DNA of 64,000 bases from Euborellia annulipes (GCA_023213315.1 JAKCPI010014212.1:281606-345605), one strand, 5' to 3'. Shown: positions 31,461 through 40,923, counted from the first letter of the stretch. Made by a program: numbers and translations. The notes: a model not told the origin generated them from the letters alone.

Positions 31461-31537
31461 TGGTGCGCTCAGAGAGATTCGAACTCCCGACCCCTTAGTT
31501 CGTAGCCAAGTGCTCTATCCAGCTGAGCTATGAGCGC
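31461..31537 (-). tRNA. tRNA-Arg (ACG), distal copy
   Basis: The complement begins GCGCTCATAGCTCAGCTGG, has anticodon ACG in TTGGCTACGAACTAAGG, T-loop GTTCGAATC and ends with encoded CCA. It is identical to the two tRNA-Arg copies 3.5 kb away. It appears to have its own promoter (TATAAT on the minus strand at 31554-31559). Confidence 0.96.
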
Positions 31538-31553
31538 GTACTTGATGTTGCGC

Positions 31554-31581
31554 ATTATACGCAGTTTTTAAAGCTTAGGAA
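31554..31581 (-). promoter_or_regulatory. Candidate promoter of the distal tRNA-Arg
   Basis: On the minus strand TTCCTA, 16 bases, TATAAT followed by GCGC. The -10 is perfect and the start would be about 8-10 bases before the tRNA. The -35 is weak. Confidence 0.5.
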
Positions 31582-31609
31582 GCCTTTTTTTCATCTTTCT
31601 GTCATCAAC

Positions 31610-31637
31610 CGTCTAGTTCTTAGCCAGCGCTCTAGTT
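31610..31637 (-). repeat. Degenerate tRNA-Arg-like fragment
   Basis: TAGTTCTTAGCCAGCGCTCTA (split over 31614-31634) resembles TAGTTCGTAGCCAAGTGCTCTA, the anticodon and D-arm region of the adjacent tRNA-Arg, with a few differences. The rest of a tRNA is not present. Likely a tRNA remnant, but short enough for chance. Confidence 0.35.
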
Positions 31638-31639
31638 TA

Positions 31640-32095
31640 TACAAAATAGTACCTAAAATTATTGAGGTTTTTCTCACTTAAGATGTATTTGAAATATTTT
31701 TTTTCAAATAAGTTTTATAGTTTTTTTGAAGTATTTAGCCATACAACTACAAGTTAAAGGCGACTATTTTAGTCAACATTATAGAAATAAAATATTTATA
31801 GTTGAGCTTTAACATTATAAACCTAAGTAAAATTTACCTCATATAATGCTTCAATTAAGTGAAAATATAAGTAAAAACACAAGCAATTAAAAAAAATATT
31901 ATATAAAAATTATTATTATTTTTACGTCTAAATGCAATGAATTACTATGTGTTTAAATATTATTTAATATTAAAAAATGTGACTAAAAATACACATTGAC
32001 AGCTTTTGAGATCTATCCAATACTAAATTCCAATTATTGAGATACGCATCTCATTAATTATGTAGCGCAATAAATAATACTTACTTAAAAATACA
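31640..32095. other. AT-rich intergenic region with candidate promoter
   Basis: About 450 bases of strongly AT-rich sequence before the repeat-protein gene. A TTGACA at 31996-32001 and AATACT at 32019-32024 (17-base spacing) make a plausible promoter with a leader of about 90 bases. No small ORF is convincing. Confidence 0.45.
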
Positions 32096-32119
32096 TAATT
32101 ATATAGGAAATAGACCAAC

Positions 32120-34192
32120 ATGTTCTTACTAAAAACTCTTGTTTCTTCGATATCAAATATTACTCAAGACTTAGGTAATATTATATCGGTGAACACTAAC
32201 GTAACTGGTGGATCTTCGGTTGATGGTCACATATCAACCTCTGGCCTACTTTCAGACACTCTATCTACAGTAACAAATACTATTACAACAACCACAACTG
32301 GCCTTGTTTCCGATGCTATTGGTACGGTTACGGGTAGTATCGGTTCTACAAGCCCTGTTGACACTGTCACTAATATTATTGGTGGCGTAACGGGTGGTAT
32401 TGATCTTGGAACCTCACCAATCGCTCCTGTTATTGATGTTGTTCAAGGTGGTATCGATATTCTTCAAGGTGTAGAAAGCCTAAAAACTGAAATTATTAAC
32501 ACAGGTATTGAAACTGTGGCCGATGCTATTATCGACGCCCTTCCTCAAACTGAGCATCCAGTTTCTGATATTGCAGACTTAGGTACATTAACTTTTGAAA
32601 CTTCTCGCGACACAGTAAATGGCGCTCTTGAAGTTGTTTCTGACTTGGTTGGTGGCGACATCCAAGGTGCAACTGAATCTGCTACTGGTATTGTTGATAC
32701 GCTTATCACCAACGGTACGACTGCTACTGGTATTGTGACTGGTGTTGTTGGAAGTGTTACAGATGTTGTTGGTGGCGTAACTGGCGGTGTTGATGGCAAC
32801 CCGCTTGAAGTGATTACCGACATTATCGGTGGCGTAACTGGTGGTATCGGTGGTGGAACATCCCCAATCTCTCCAGTTATTGATGTTGTTCAAGGCGGTA
32901 TCGATATTCTTCAGGGCGTAGAAAGCTTAAAAACTGAAATTATTAATACAGGTATCAATACTGTTGCCGACACAATCATTAGCATCCTTCCACAAACTGA
33001 ACATCCTATTTCAGACCTAGCAGATCTTGGTACATTAACTTTCGAAACTTCTCGCGACACAGTAAACGGCGCACTTGAAACTGTTTCTGACTTAGTCGGT
33101 GGTGATATTGAAGGTGCAACTGAATCAGCGACTGGCATTCTGGGTACACTTATCACCAACGGTACAACTGCAACAGGAATTGTCAATAATATTATCGGCG
33201 GTGTAACCAGTGGTGATAGCCCTCTTGGCGTAGTAACCGACATTATTGGTGGCGTAACTGGCGGTGTTGACGGTAACCCACTTGAAGTGATTACTGACAT
33301 CATTGGTGGCGTAACTGGCGGTGTTGACGGTAATCCACTTGAAGTGATTACTGACATTATTGGTGGCGTGACTGGCGGTGTGGACGGCAACCCACTTGAA
33401 GTGATCACTGATATCATAGGTGGCGTAACTGGTGGTGTGGACGGTAACCCACTTGAAGTGATTACTGACATCATCGGTGGCGTAACTGGCGGTATCGGTG
33501 GTGGAACGTCTCCAATCTCTCCAGTGATTGACGTAGTTCAAGGCGGTATTGATATTCTTCAAGGTGTCGAAAGCTTAAAAACTGAAATTATCAACACTGG
33601 TATTGACACAGTTGCTGACACAATTATCGGTATCCTTCCACAAGTAGAGCATCCTGTTTCTGAAATTGCAGACCTCGGTACGTTAACTTTCGAGACTTCT
33701 CGCGACACAGTAAATGGTGCTCTTGAAGTGGTTTCTGATTTAGTCGGTGGTGATATTCAAGGCGCAACTGAATCAGCGACTGGCATTCTGGGTACACTTA
33801 TTACTAATGGCTCTACTGCAACAGGCTTATTAACAGAAATCCTTGGCGGAGTGACAGGAACTATTGGTGGCGCAACTGGTAGCGTTGGTGGTGATAGCCC
33901 TCTTGGTGTAGTAACTGATCTTCTTGGTGGTTTAACAGGAGGAGTTACCGGCGGTGTGGGTGGCGACAACCCTATTGGTATCGTAACAGATATCGTGGGC
34001 AGCTTAACTGGTGGTGTAACTGGTCAAGGTGGCTTAGATGTCATTTCTAATTTACTTGGTGGATTAACTGGTGGCAGTTTACTCGGTGGAGTAACTTCTA
34101 CAGTATCTAGCGTAACCAATACAACACACACTATCGTACCTCAGTCATTACTTACTGATAACTTCTTAGATAATTCTTTCCATACTGTTTAA
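32120..34192 (+). CDS. 690-residue repeat protein, function unknown
   Basis: Built almost entirely of repeats. Three blocks of about 110 residues begin TSPI(A/S)PVIDVVQGGIDIL and run through SLKTEIINTGI, ADLGTLTFETSRDTVNGAL, SDLVGGDI(Q/E)GATESATGI to LITNG. Between them are short Gly/Val/Ile/Thr units, chiefly GGVTGGVDGNPLEVITDII, once after block 1 and four times in tandem after block 2. The composition has no Cys and few aromatic or basic residues. There is no classical signal peptide; the N-terminus is MFLLKTLVSSISNI. AAGGAAA-like purines precede the ATG. It may be a surface or secreted adhesin-like protein exported by an unconventional route; I do not recognise a named family. A strong terminator follows. 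Confidence 0.75.
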   Translation: MFLLKTLVSSISNITQDLGNIISVNTNVTGGSSVDGHISTSGLLSDTLSTVTNTITTTTTGLVSDAIGTVTGSIGSTSPVDTVTNIIGGVTGGIDLGTSPIAPVIDVVQGGIDILQGVESLKTEIINTGIETVADAIIDALPQTEHPVSDIADLGTLTFETSRDTVNGALEVVSDLVGGDIQGATESATGIVDTLITNGTTATGIVTGVVGSVTDVVGGVTGGVDGNPLEVITDIIGGVTGGIGGGTSPISPVIDVVQGGIDILQGVESLKTEIINTGINTVADTIISILPQTEHPISDLADLGTLTFETSRDTVNGALETVSDLVGGDIEGATESATGILGTLITNGTTATGIVNNIIGGVTSGDSPLGVVTDIIGGVTGGVDGNPLEVITDIIGGVTGGVDGNPLEVITDIIGGVTGGVDGNPLEVITDIIGGVTGGVDGNPLEVITDIIGGVTGGIGGGTSPISPVIDVVQGGIDILQGVESLKTEIINTGIDTVADTIIGILPQVEHPVSEIADLGTLTFETSRDTVNGALEVVSDLVGGDIQGATESATGILGTLITNGSTATGLLTEILGGVTGTIGGATGSVGGDSPLGVVTDLLGGLTGGVTGGVGGDNPIGIVTDIVGSLTGGVTGQGGLDVISNLLGGLTGGSLLGGVTSTVSSVTNTTHTIVPQSLLTDNFLDNSFHTV
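33240..33490 (+). repeat. Four tandem 60-base coding repeats
   Basis: Four in-frame copies of a 60-base unit encoding GGVTGGVDGNPLEVITDIIG, differing mainly at silent positions. A fifth copy lies near 32776-32835. Such an array can gain or lose units in frame. Confidence 0.85.
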
Positions 34193-34202
34193 TATCATCA
34201 AA

Positions 34203-34230
34203 AGAAAGCCACTTATAAAAGTGGCTTTCT
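34203..34230 (+). terminator. Terminator of the repeat-protein gene
   Basis: AGAAAGCCACTT, ATAA, AAGTGGCTTTCT, a perfect 12-base stem ten bases after the stop. A T-rich tail (GCTTTAATAT) follows; it could also serve the convergent HAD gene. Confidence 0.75.
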
Positions 34231-34251
34231 GCTTTAATATAGTTCTAAATA

Positions 34252-34856
34252 TTAATTAATACTAATCAATCTCTTGCCATCTATAATATTTTTATGTGCT
34301 AACTCTAGCATTGCATAATCATTAGGCGTATCACCATAAGCATAAATTGTAGAATATTGGGCTAAATCATATTTATTTTTTATTCTATTTACTTTTTCTA
34401 AATAACCACAATCACCATCAATAAAATGACCTGTTAAAATACCATTATGTATTTCAAATTGATTGCATATAACATCTAAACCTAAAGAATGGCACCAACT
34501 TTCTAAATAAACGCCTAATGATGCAGATACAACAACAATCTGATCACCTTGCTGTTTGTGCCAGAGAATACGCTCCAGAGCATTTTCACGGACACATGTA
34601 GGAAGCACCTTTTTAGCAAACTCTTGTCCCCTATCTTTTTAGGGAGTTCGCGTCATAGCCCACATATCCAACTTGGCAGAGCTTGGTTCTGAATAGTTTT
34701 ATCTGTTACCCAACCAAGCTTATAGCCGGCTATATATGGCGCAAGTCGAATACCACCGACGATTTGAGTTTTTCTGTTCAATGAAAATTTAAGAAATAAG
34801 CTGAATGTGTCGTTGTGAGTGATGGTGCCATCAAAATCAAATAAAGCTAGATCCAT
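34252..34856 (-). CDS. HAD-IB family hydrolase (SerB-like), frameshifted
   Basis: Phosphatase-like HAD protein. Motif I is LFDFDGTITHNDTFSLF at the N-terminus; motif II is QIVVVSASLGVYLESW and motif IV YAYGDTPNDYAMLELA in the C-terminal piece. The KVLPTCVRENALERILWHKQ segment matches the HAD-IB cap region. Frames change at least once, probably more, between about 34620 and 34690 (GYDANSLKK is in a third frame). Restored length about 200 residues. Substrates of this group are small phosphates or phospholipids; here unknown. It converges on the repeat-protein gene. Confidence 0.78.
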
Positions 34857-34929
34857 TTATGATTATCTCTAATATAATTAAAAAGTTATAAATTTAGATT
34901 TTATTAAAATTACTAAAAAATAAGCACAA

Positions 34930-34953
34930 AAAAACCGCTATAAAAGCGGTTAA
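34930..34953 (-). terminator. Terminator of the tRNA-Ser/Arg cluster
   Basis: AACCGCT, ATAAA, AGCGGTT with an eight-base T run on the minus strand. It follows the third tRNA of the cluster and matches the distal terminator at 31429-31448 outside the loop. Confidence 0.85.
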
Positions 34954-34963
34954 TTCTTCAAGT

Positions 34964-35040
34964 TGGTGCGCTCAGAGAGATTCGAACTCCCGACCCCTTA
35001 GTTCGTAGCCAAGTGCTCTATCCAGCTGAGCTATGAGCGC
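34964..35040 (-). tRNA. tRNA-Arg (ACG)
   Basis: Same 77-base sequence as the other two tRNA-Arg genes, with anticodon ACG and encoded CCA. It is last in the Ser-Arg-Arg transcript and is followed by the terminator. Confidence 0.96.
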
Positions 35041-35079
35041 GTAACTTGTGTGCCTTTCAGCGATTCGTTCTATTTTACT

Positions 35080-35156
35080 TGGTGCGCTCAGAGAGATTCG
35101 AACTCCCGACCCCTTAGTTCGTAGCCAAGTGCTCTATCCAGCTGAGCTATGAGCGC
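35080..35156 (-). tRNA. tRNA-Arg (ACG)
   Basis: Identical to its neighbours; anticodon ACG, encoded CCA. Second gene of the Ser-Arg-Arg cluster, 39 bases before the next copy. Confidence 0.96.
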
Positions 35157-35165
35157 ATTAAGTAA

Positions 35166-35257
35166 TGGCGGTGAGAGAGGGATTCGAACCCTCGATACCA
35201 GTAATAGGTATGCTTCCTTAGCAGGGGAAGTGATTTCAGCCACTCATCCACCTCACC
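35166..35257 (-). tRNA. tRNA-Ser (GCT)
   Basis: 92 bases, class II with a long variable arm. The complement begins GGTGAGGTGGATGAGTGGC, has anticodon GCT in CCCCTGCTAAGGA and ends TCTCACCGCCA. First gene of the cluster. Confidence 0.95.
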
Positions 35258-35270
35258 GGAACGAGCCGCC

Positions 35271-35299
35271 ATAATACAAACTAAAACCACATTGATCAA
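35271..35299 (-). promoter_or_regulatory. Promoter of the tRNA-Ser/Arg cluster
   Basis: On the minus strand TTGATC, a 17-base spacer, TATTAT, then a GC-rich GGCGGC discriminator typical of stringently controlled stable-RNA promoters. The tRNA-Ser begins 13 bases downstream of the -10. Confidence 0.7.
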
Positions 35300-35519
35300 G
35301 TCATCATACTGAAATTTTCTTGTTTTTTAGTTCAATGAATTACTTTTTAAGCAATTTATTCATTATTTTCGTCTTTTTCGGATCAAACGCTTGTTAAGAT
35401 AGATATTATTTCTTCATCAAAATATTGTAGTGCATAACACATTATTGCAAACCTAAACGTGCAGTTCGGGTCTGCATGGCTTATGCTAAACTTATCTGCC
35501 AAGCGTGAAACCAAACGAC

Positions 35520-37937
35520 ATGACAAAAAACTGGGCTGACCCTGAAGCGAAAGCTGAAGCTGAACGTTATGACAACCCTATTCCAAGCCGTACTCTCATT
35601 TTAGATACATTGGAGCAGGTACAAACACCACAATCTCATGCAGAGCTTGTCGATCATTTTAATATTCATGACCAAAAAAGTATCGAAGCTTTAAGTCATC
35701 GTTTAAGTGCTATGGTTCGTGACGGTCAAATCATGAAAGACGGTTTTAAATTTCAGTTGGTGGCAGATCAACCAACATATGAAGCAACTGTTTATATTAA
35801 TAGTAAAGGTTTAGGTACAGCACATATTGATGGTCAAACTGACCTTCTACTTCCTGAACGTGAATTACGTTTAGTATTTAATGGTGACCGCGTTAGAGTA
35901 CGCCAGACTTCGGTAGACCGTAAAGGTAAACCTTGGGGCTTTATTACAGAAGTTCTACAGCACCGCGTCAAACAAATGATTGGTAAATTGTCAGTTCATG
36001 AGGGCGAATATTTTATTCAACCCAACAATCCTAATCAGCATCAGCCTATTCCATTAGAAAAAGAGTTGGTTAAACACGCTGAAGCAAATGTTGGCGATAT
36101 GCTACGTGTTGCAATTGATAGTTATCCGACCCGTGAAGAATTTGCTACAGCTCATATTATTCAGTCTATGGCGGACAAAGCTGATACAGAAATTATCATT
36201 CCACAAACCATTCTTGAATTTGGTTTGCCATATGAGTTTCCAGATCAGGTATTAAAAGAAGCAGAAAGTTTTAAAGAGCCATCTGCTCAAGACCGTGAAG
36301 GTCGTGTTGACTTAAGAGATTTAGCATTAGTTACGATTGATGGTGAAGACGCGCGCGATTTCGACGATGCTGTTTATGCAGAAAAAACGTCCGGGCGGCG
36401 GCTATCAGTGTTGTAGTCGCGATTGCAGATGTAAGCCATTATGTTCGTTTAGACTCAGCACTTAATGAAGAAGCTGAGGAACTGGTACTTCTGTCTACTT
36501 CCCTCACTTTGTTTTACCAATGCTGCCAGAGGCCTTATCGAATGGCTTATGTTCTCTGAATCCACATGTAGATCGTTTATGTATGGTCTGTGACCTAAAA
36601 CTCTCGCGCACTGGACGTGTGACTGGATTTGAGTTTTATCCATCAGTCATGCACTCAAAAGCGCGTTTGACCTATACACAAGTGGCACAATATTTTGACG
36701 GAACAACAGATGCAATTCCAAAAGATCGCGATGTTCATAAATCATTAAATACGCTTTTCCAGCTTTATCAAATTTTGAAGAACTTACGTGCCGACCGTCA
36801 TGCAATGGAATTTGAGACCATTGAAACTTACATGACTTTTGATGAGTTGGGCGGAATTAAAGAAATTCTGCCACGTACCCGCAATGAAGCACATAAGCTT
36901 ATTGAAGAGTGCATGCTACTTGCTAACGTAGCTGCAGCTGAATATGCATTAGAAAATGATATTCCAATGTTGTATCGCGTGCATGAGGCACCTGAGTTCT
37001 CACGTATCCAAAAAGTAAAAAAGACTTTGTGAAATTGTTGGGTCTACCCTTCCCAGACCAGCCAACTCAAGCAGACTATCAAAGAGTCATCGAAGCAACT
37101 AAAGATCGTGTAGATGCGCCAAGTATTCATGCCGTTTTATTACGTTCGATGATGCAAGCTTATTATGGTGCCAAAAATGCAGGACACTATGGCTTGGCCT
37201 ATGAAGCATATACTCATTTTACTTCGCCAATCCGTCGCTATCCAGATCTATTGTTACACCGTGCCATTAAAGCTCATCTAAAACACAAACCTTCTCCACT
37301 CTCTGGCGCTGCACTAGATGATGCTGGTGAACATTTCTCTAAAACAGAGCGCCGCGCTGATGAAGCATCTCGTAGCGTAACGACTTGGTTGAAATGTCAT
37401 TATATGCAACAGCATTTAGGTGAAGAATTTATTGGTATTGTGAGTGCCGTAACTGAGTTTGGTTTATTTGTCACGCTTAAAGACTTATATGTCGATGGCA
37501 TGATTCATATTAGCCAACTCGGTGATGACTTCTTTATTTATGATCAAGCCAGCCAAAATCTGGTAGGCCAAAATAGAGGTCAAGTTTTTGGTTTAGGCGA
37601 TGAAGTGAAAATTCAGGTTGCTGGTGTAAATCTTGAAGAACGTAAGATTGACTTCCAGCTTATTAATCAAGTGACACATGCAGGCCGAGTAGTTCGTAGC
37701 CGAGCTCCACGCACAACCAAAACTTCCCCACAAGCAACTGAAGAAGTTTTCAGCAAACCAACAAGTAGTGATGGCGAAAAGCCTGTTCAAAAAAAGAAAG
37801 AAAAAGCCAAGCCAAGCTCTTACACAAAGAAATCTGGTAAAAAAACTTCAGTAAAAGCTGAGAGTAAACCAGAAAAAGTAAAGAAAAAGGCCAAGCCGAA
37901 AAAGAAAAAAGCGAACGCCAAATCGAAGGCTGAATAA
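35520..37937 (+). CDS. rnr: Ribonuclease R (three or more frameshifts)
   Basis: Processive 3'-5' exoribonuclease that degrades structured RNA. Domains: N-terminal HTH-like region (about 20-80), two cold-shock domains, then the RNB catalytic domain with IDGEDARDFDDAVYAE (Asp cluster), YFPHFVLPMLPEALSNGLCSLNP and HYGLAYEAYTHFTSPIRRYPDL. An S1 domain follows (EFIGIVSAVTEFGLFV) and a long Lys-rich tail (KKKEKAKPSSYTKKSGKK). Frames change near 36385-36410, 36478-36485 (CGT apparently read CT) and at a six-A run near 37015. The ATG at 35520 is preferred; a GTG at 35505 is in frame. Restored length is about 805 residues, normal. Confidence 0.9.
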
Positions 37938-37963
37938 CTCAAAAAATGATAGTACTCACTTAA

Positions 37964-37991
37964 AATTAAGCCCCCAATGTGGGGCTTAATT
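37964..37991. terminator. rnr terminator
   Basis: AATTAAGCCCC, CAATGT, GGGGCTTAATT followed by CTTCTT. Perfect 11-base stem 27 bases after the rnr stop. Confidence 0.75.
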
Positions 37992-38087
37992 CTTCTTATA
38001 ACGTTTATTTTGCAAATTAAACTTGATTTCCTACCTGACAAGACCTACATCTAATACTATGTTTAAAAAATAATGTGGCTAACAGCA

Positions 38088-40127
38088 ATGACTTTACAGC
38101 AAGCGACTTTACCAACTCCGCGTTTTGATCAAATTCAATTAGAAAGTTTAAAACAAGACATACAGCAAGCAATTCAAGCTGGACAAGAGTTTTTAAATAC
38201 CCTTACAGCCGCTCCTACAGACACAGCTCAACAACTTGCAGTACTTGAGCAAATTGATACGCTTGAAAATAATTTGAGTGAGTCATGGGGTATCCTGTCA
38301 CATTTAAATGCTGTGATGAACAATGCTGAAACCCGAGAAGTCTATCAATCGTTATTACCTGCCTTAAGCGAATACTATACTCAGCTTGGTCAACATACGG
38401 CGCTCTATCAAACTTATCAGCATCTCAATGATGGTCAGGGCTATACGTCTCTTAGTCCAGCCCAACAAAGTGCTATTCGTCTTGCTTTACGTGATTTTAA
38501 ACTTTCTGGTGTGGCTTTAGAGGGCGAAGAGAAAAAACGCTATGCAGATATTTCTGCTCGTCTTTCACAGCTTTCCTCTGACTTTTCTAATCATGTACTT
38601 GATGCGACACAAGCTTATTTTAAACCCCTTACAGAAGCTGAGCTAAAAGGTCTTCCAGAAAGTAATATTGAGCTATTAAAACAGTATGGTAAACAACGTG
38701 AACTCGACCAAGCTGTAGCAACTCTGGACTTTCCCGCTTACTTTGCAATCATGACCTATGCAGATGACCGTTCATTGCGTGAAGAGCTTTACAGAGCCTA
38801 TGTCACTCGTGCATCTGATCAGTCCGAACAAACTGAGTTTGATAACAGCAAAATTATGGAAGAAATTTTGAGCCTTCGTCAGGAAATGGCGAAATTACTC
38901 GGTTTCAATAACTATGCTGAATATTCTCTTGCAAGCAAGATGGCGCCAGATGTTAAAACAGTTCATGAGTTTTTAGTTGATCTCGCCGAGCATGCCCGTG
39001 CTCCTGCACTTCAAGAAGTTGCTGAACTTCGAGATATTGCCAAACAAGATGGTGTTGATGAACTTCAACCTTGGGATAGCACTTATTATTCTGAAAAGCT
39101 TAAACAACAACAATTCAACTTATCTCAAGAAGCATTAAAGCCTTACTTCCCTGCACCTAAAATCATTCAGGGATTATTCCAGATCGTGCAGCGCTTATAT
39201 GGTATTAACATCATCGAACGACAAGCACCTGTCTGGCACCCAGATGCACGTTATTTTGAATTAGAAGACCAAGGCCAAGTGATTGGTGGATTTTTCTTTG
39301 ACATCTATGCACGTACAGGCAAACGTGGTGGTGCATGGATGAATGGGTTCCGCTCACGCATGCAAACTGTTCACGGTCTACAAAAGCCAATTTGCTACAT
39401 GGTGTGTAACTTCACTCCTCCAGTAGGTAATCAGCCTGCTTTACTCACCCATGATGAAGTCATTACCTTATTCCATGAGTTTGGACATGGCTTACATCAT
39501 ATGTTAACCGAAGTAGATAACATTTCGGTTGCAGGCACTCACGGCGTTGCTTGGGATGCTGTCGAGCTGCCAAGCCAGTTCATGGAATTCTGGTCTTGGG
39601 ATAAAGAAAGTCTGGATGTATTAAGTGAGCATATTGAGAGTAAACAAACCTTACCGCAAGAATTGCTTGATGCTTTACTAAATGCTCGTTTTTTCCAGTC
39701 TGGCATGCAAACTCTACGTCAGCTTGAATTTGCATTATTTGATTTAACAATTCACACCAAAACACCAGCACTGAACAGTGAGCAAATTCAGCAGACTTTA
39801 AACGAAATACGTAGCCAATATGCTGTCGTTCCTACTGTCGGATACAACCGTTTCCAACACAGTTTTAGTCATATTTTTGCTGGTGGTTATGCGGCTGGCT
39901 ATTACTCTTACAAATGGGCAGAAGTATTAGCGAGTGATGCATTCGATCGTTTTGAACACGAAGGTATTTTCAACACTCAAACAGGTAAAGAATTCCGTCA
40001 GGCTATTTTAGCTGTAGGTGGTAAAGATACTGCTCTTGAAGCATTTGTTAGTTTCCGTGGTCGTGAACCAAAAATTGATGCATTGTTACGTCATCAAGGT
40101 TGGACGAATGACAGCAAAACCGCTTAA
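38088..40127 (+). CDS. prlC: Oligopeptidase A (M3 metallopeptidase)
   Basis: Cytosolic zinc peptidase that degrades short peptides, including cleaved signal peptides. About 679 residues. The zinc site is TLFHEFGHGLHHMLTE (HExxH with Glu one turn later in WDAVELPSQFMEFW), and the C-terminus has GGYAAGYYSYKWAEVLASDAF, typical of M3A. The start could be 38073 (TG-rich, weak ribosome binding site) or the ATG at 38088 (MTLQQATLPTPRF); I chose the latter by family resemblance. Intact. The small yheV gene follows 40 bases later, as in other gammaproteobacteria. Confidence 0.92.
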   Translation: MTLQQATLPTPRFDQIQLESLKQDIQQAIQAGQEFLNTLTAAPTDTAQQLAVLEQIDTLENNLSESWGILSHLNAVMNNAETREVYQSLLPALSEYYTQLGQHTALYQTYQHLNDGQGYTSLSPAQQSAIRLALRDFKLSGVALEGEEKKRYADISARLSQLSSDFSNHVLDATQAYFKPLTEAELKGLPESNIELLKQYGKQRELDQAVATLDFPAYFAIMTYADDRSLREELYRAYVTRASDQSEQTEFDNSKIMEEILSLRQEMAKLLGFNNYAEYSLASKMAPDVKTVHEFLVDLAEHARAPALQEVAELRDIAKQDGVDELQPWDSTYYSEKLKQQQFNLSQEALKPYFPAPKIIQGLFQIVQRLYGINIIERQAPVWHPDARYFELEDQGQVIGGFFFDIYARTGKRGGAWMNGFRSRMQTVHGLQKPICYMVCNFTPPVGNQPALLTHDEVITLFHEFGHGLHHMLTEVDNISVAGTHGVAWDAVELPSQFMEFWSWDKESLDVLSEHIESKQTLPQELLDALLNARFFQSGMQTLRQLEFALFDLTIHTKTPALNSEQIQQTLNEIRSQYAVVPTVGYNRFQHSFSHIFAGGYAAGYYSYKWAEVLASDAFDRFEHEGIFNTQTGKEFRQAILAVGGKDTALEAFVSFRGREPKIDALLRHQGWTNDSKTA

Positions 40128-40167
40128 ACTATAGGCCTAAATTGATCGTGTGGTTAGGGTGATAAAG

Positions 40168-40377
40168 ATGAAAAAACGTTTCATTGCTGGGGCTAAATGT
40201 CCAAAATGTGAAGCAACCGATCGGATTGTCATGCTAACCACCGCTGAAGACGAATGGATTGAATGTATCGAATGCGGTTATAGCGAAAATCGTCCGACTC
40301 ATATTGATGGGCCTGAAGCACCCGCTGTACCTGATGAAGTTGGAGTAATACAGTTCAAGCCTCGTCGTCCTGACTAA
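40168..40377 (+). CDS. yheV: YheV-family zinc-ribbon protein
   Basis: 69 residues. CPKCEATDRIVMLTTAEDEW then IECIECGYSE gives two CxxC zinc knuckles, and the C-terminus is VGVIQFKPRRPD, all typical of the YheV (DUF2387) family of putative metal-binding proteins. The ATG at 40168 has AGGGTG about nine bases before it; an upstream GTG at 40150 is less likely. Function unknown. Confidence 0.85.
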   Translation: MKKRFIAGAKCPKCEATDRIVMLTTAEDEWIECIECGYSENRPTHIDGPEAPAVPDEVGVIQFKPRRPD

Positions 40378-40388
40378 AGGTCTTAGAG

Positions 40389-40814
40389 ATGCCACTACAA
40401 AGAAAACAAAACTCAAAACTATTGTGGATTTTAATTGGGGGCTTAAGCATTCTTGTAGTGCTTTTTTTAGCTGCGCAATGGTTTTTCAAAAAAACCGAGT
40501 CATCCGCACCAATGGTTGATCCTCAACCTGTTTCGACACCTGCACCTGCTAAAACCACTGATCCATCATCAGGTTCCGAACCAGTAGCAGAAGCTGCAAG
40601 TTCCCAACAACTGGTGAATGAAGATGTGCTTAAACAGCCTGTACCTGCTCAAGAGTCTTTAGCTAAAGAAGAAGTGTCTAAACTCGATGACATCCATAGC
40701 CAGCTAAAAGATCAGGAAGCAACTTTAAAAGCTCAGCATGCTGATGCTGATCAATTAACTAAACTCAAAGAAGAACAAGTTAAATTGCTTGAAGCTCAAC
40801 TCAAACAGCAATAG
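40389..40814 (+). CDS. Single-pass membrane protein with coiled-coil tail
   Basis: 141 residues: a short basic N-terminus (MPLQRKQNSK), one membrane segment (LLWILIGGLSILVVLFLAAQWFF), a Pro/Ser/Ala-rich linker (about 40-85), and a Gln/Lys/Glu-rich helical C-terminus (LDDIHSQLKDQEATLKAQ) likely to be a coiled coil. Topology is probably N-in, with a periplasmic tail. No family recognised. It starts 11 bases after yheV, so it is in the same transcript as prlC-yheV. Confidence 0.65.
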   Translation: MPLQRKQNSKLLWILIGGLSILVVLFLAAQWFFKKTESSAPMVDPQPVSTPAPAKTTDPSSGSEPVAEAASSQQLVNEDVLKQPVPAQESLAKEEVSKLDDIHSQLKDQEATLKAQHADADQLTKLKEEQVKLLEAQLKQQ

Positions 40815-40832
40815 TTTTTCAATTGGAACTTA

Positions 40833-40865
40833 AAAAAGCTAAAGTTATCTATCTTTAGCTTTTTT
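40833..40865 (+). terminator. Terminator of the prlC-yheV unit
   Basis: AAAAAGCTAAAG, TTATCTAT, CTTTAGCTTTTTT, an A/T-flanked 12-base stem with a T run 20 bases after the stop. Confidence 0.8.
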
Positions 40866-40923
40866 ATTCTAATTAAAATAATTCCAGTCATCTTTTTTCC
40901 TAAATTTACTAAAGTCTCTTACT

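Noticed and set aside
32545..33969. Antisense ORFs up to 187 codons in the repeat-protein gene
   Set aside because: They are mirror products of the coding repeats (Pro/Thr/Ser-rich PPVTPP patterns) and end where the repeats end.
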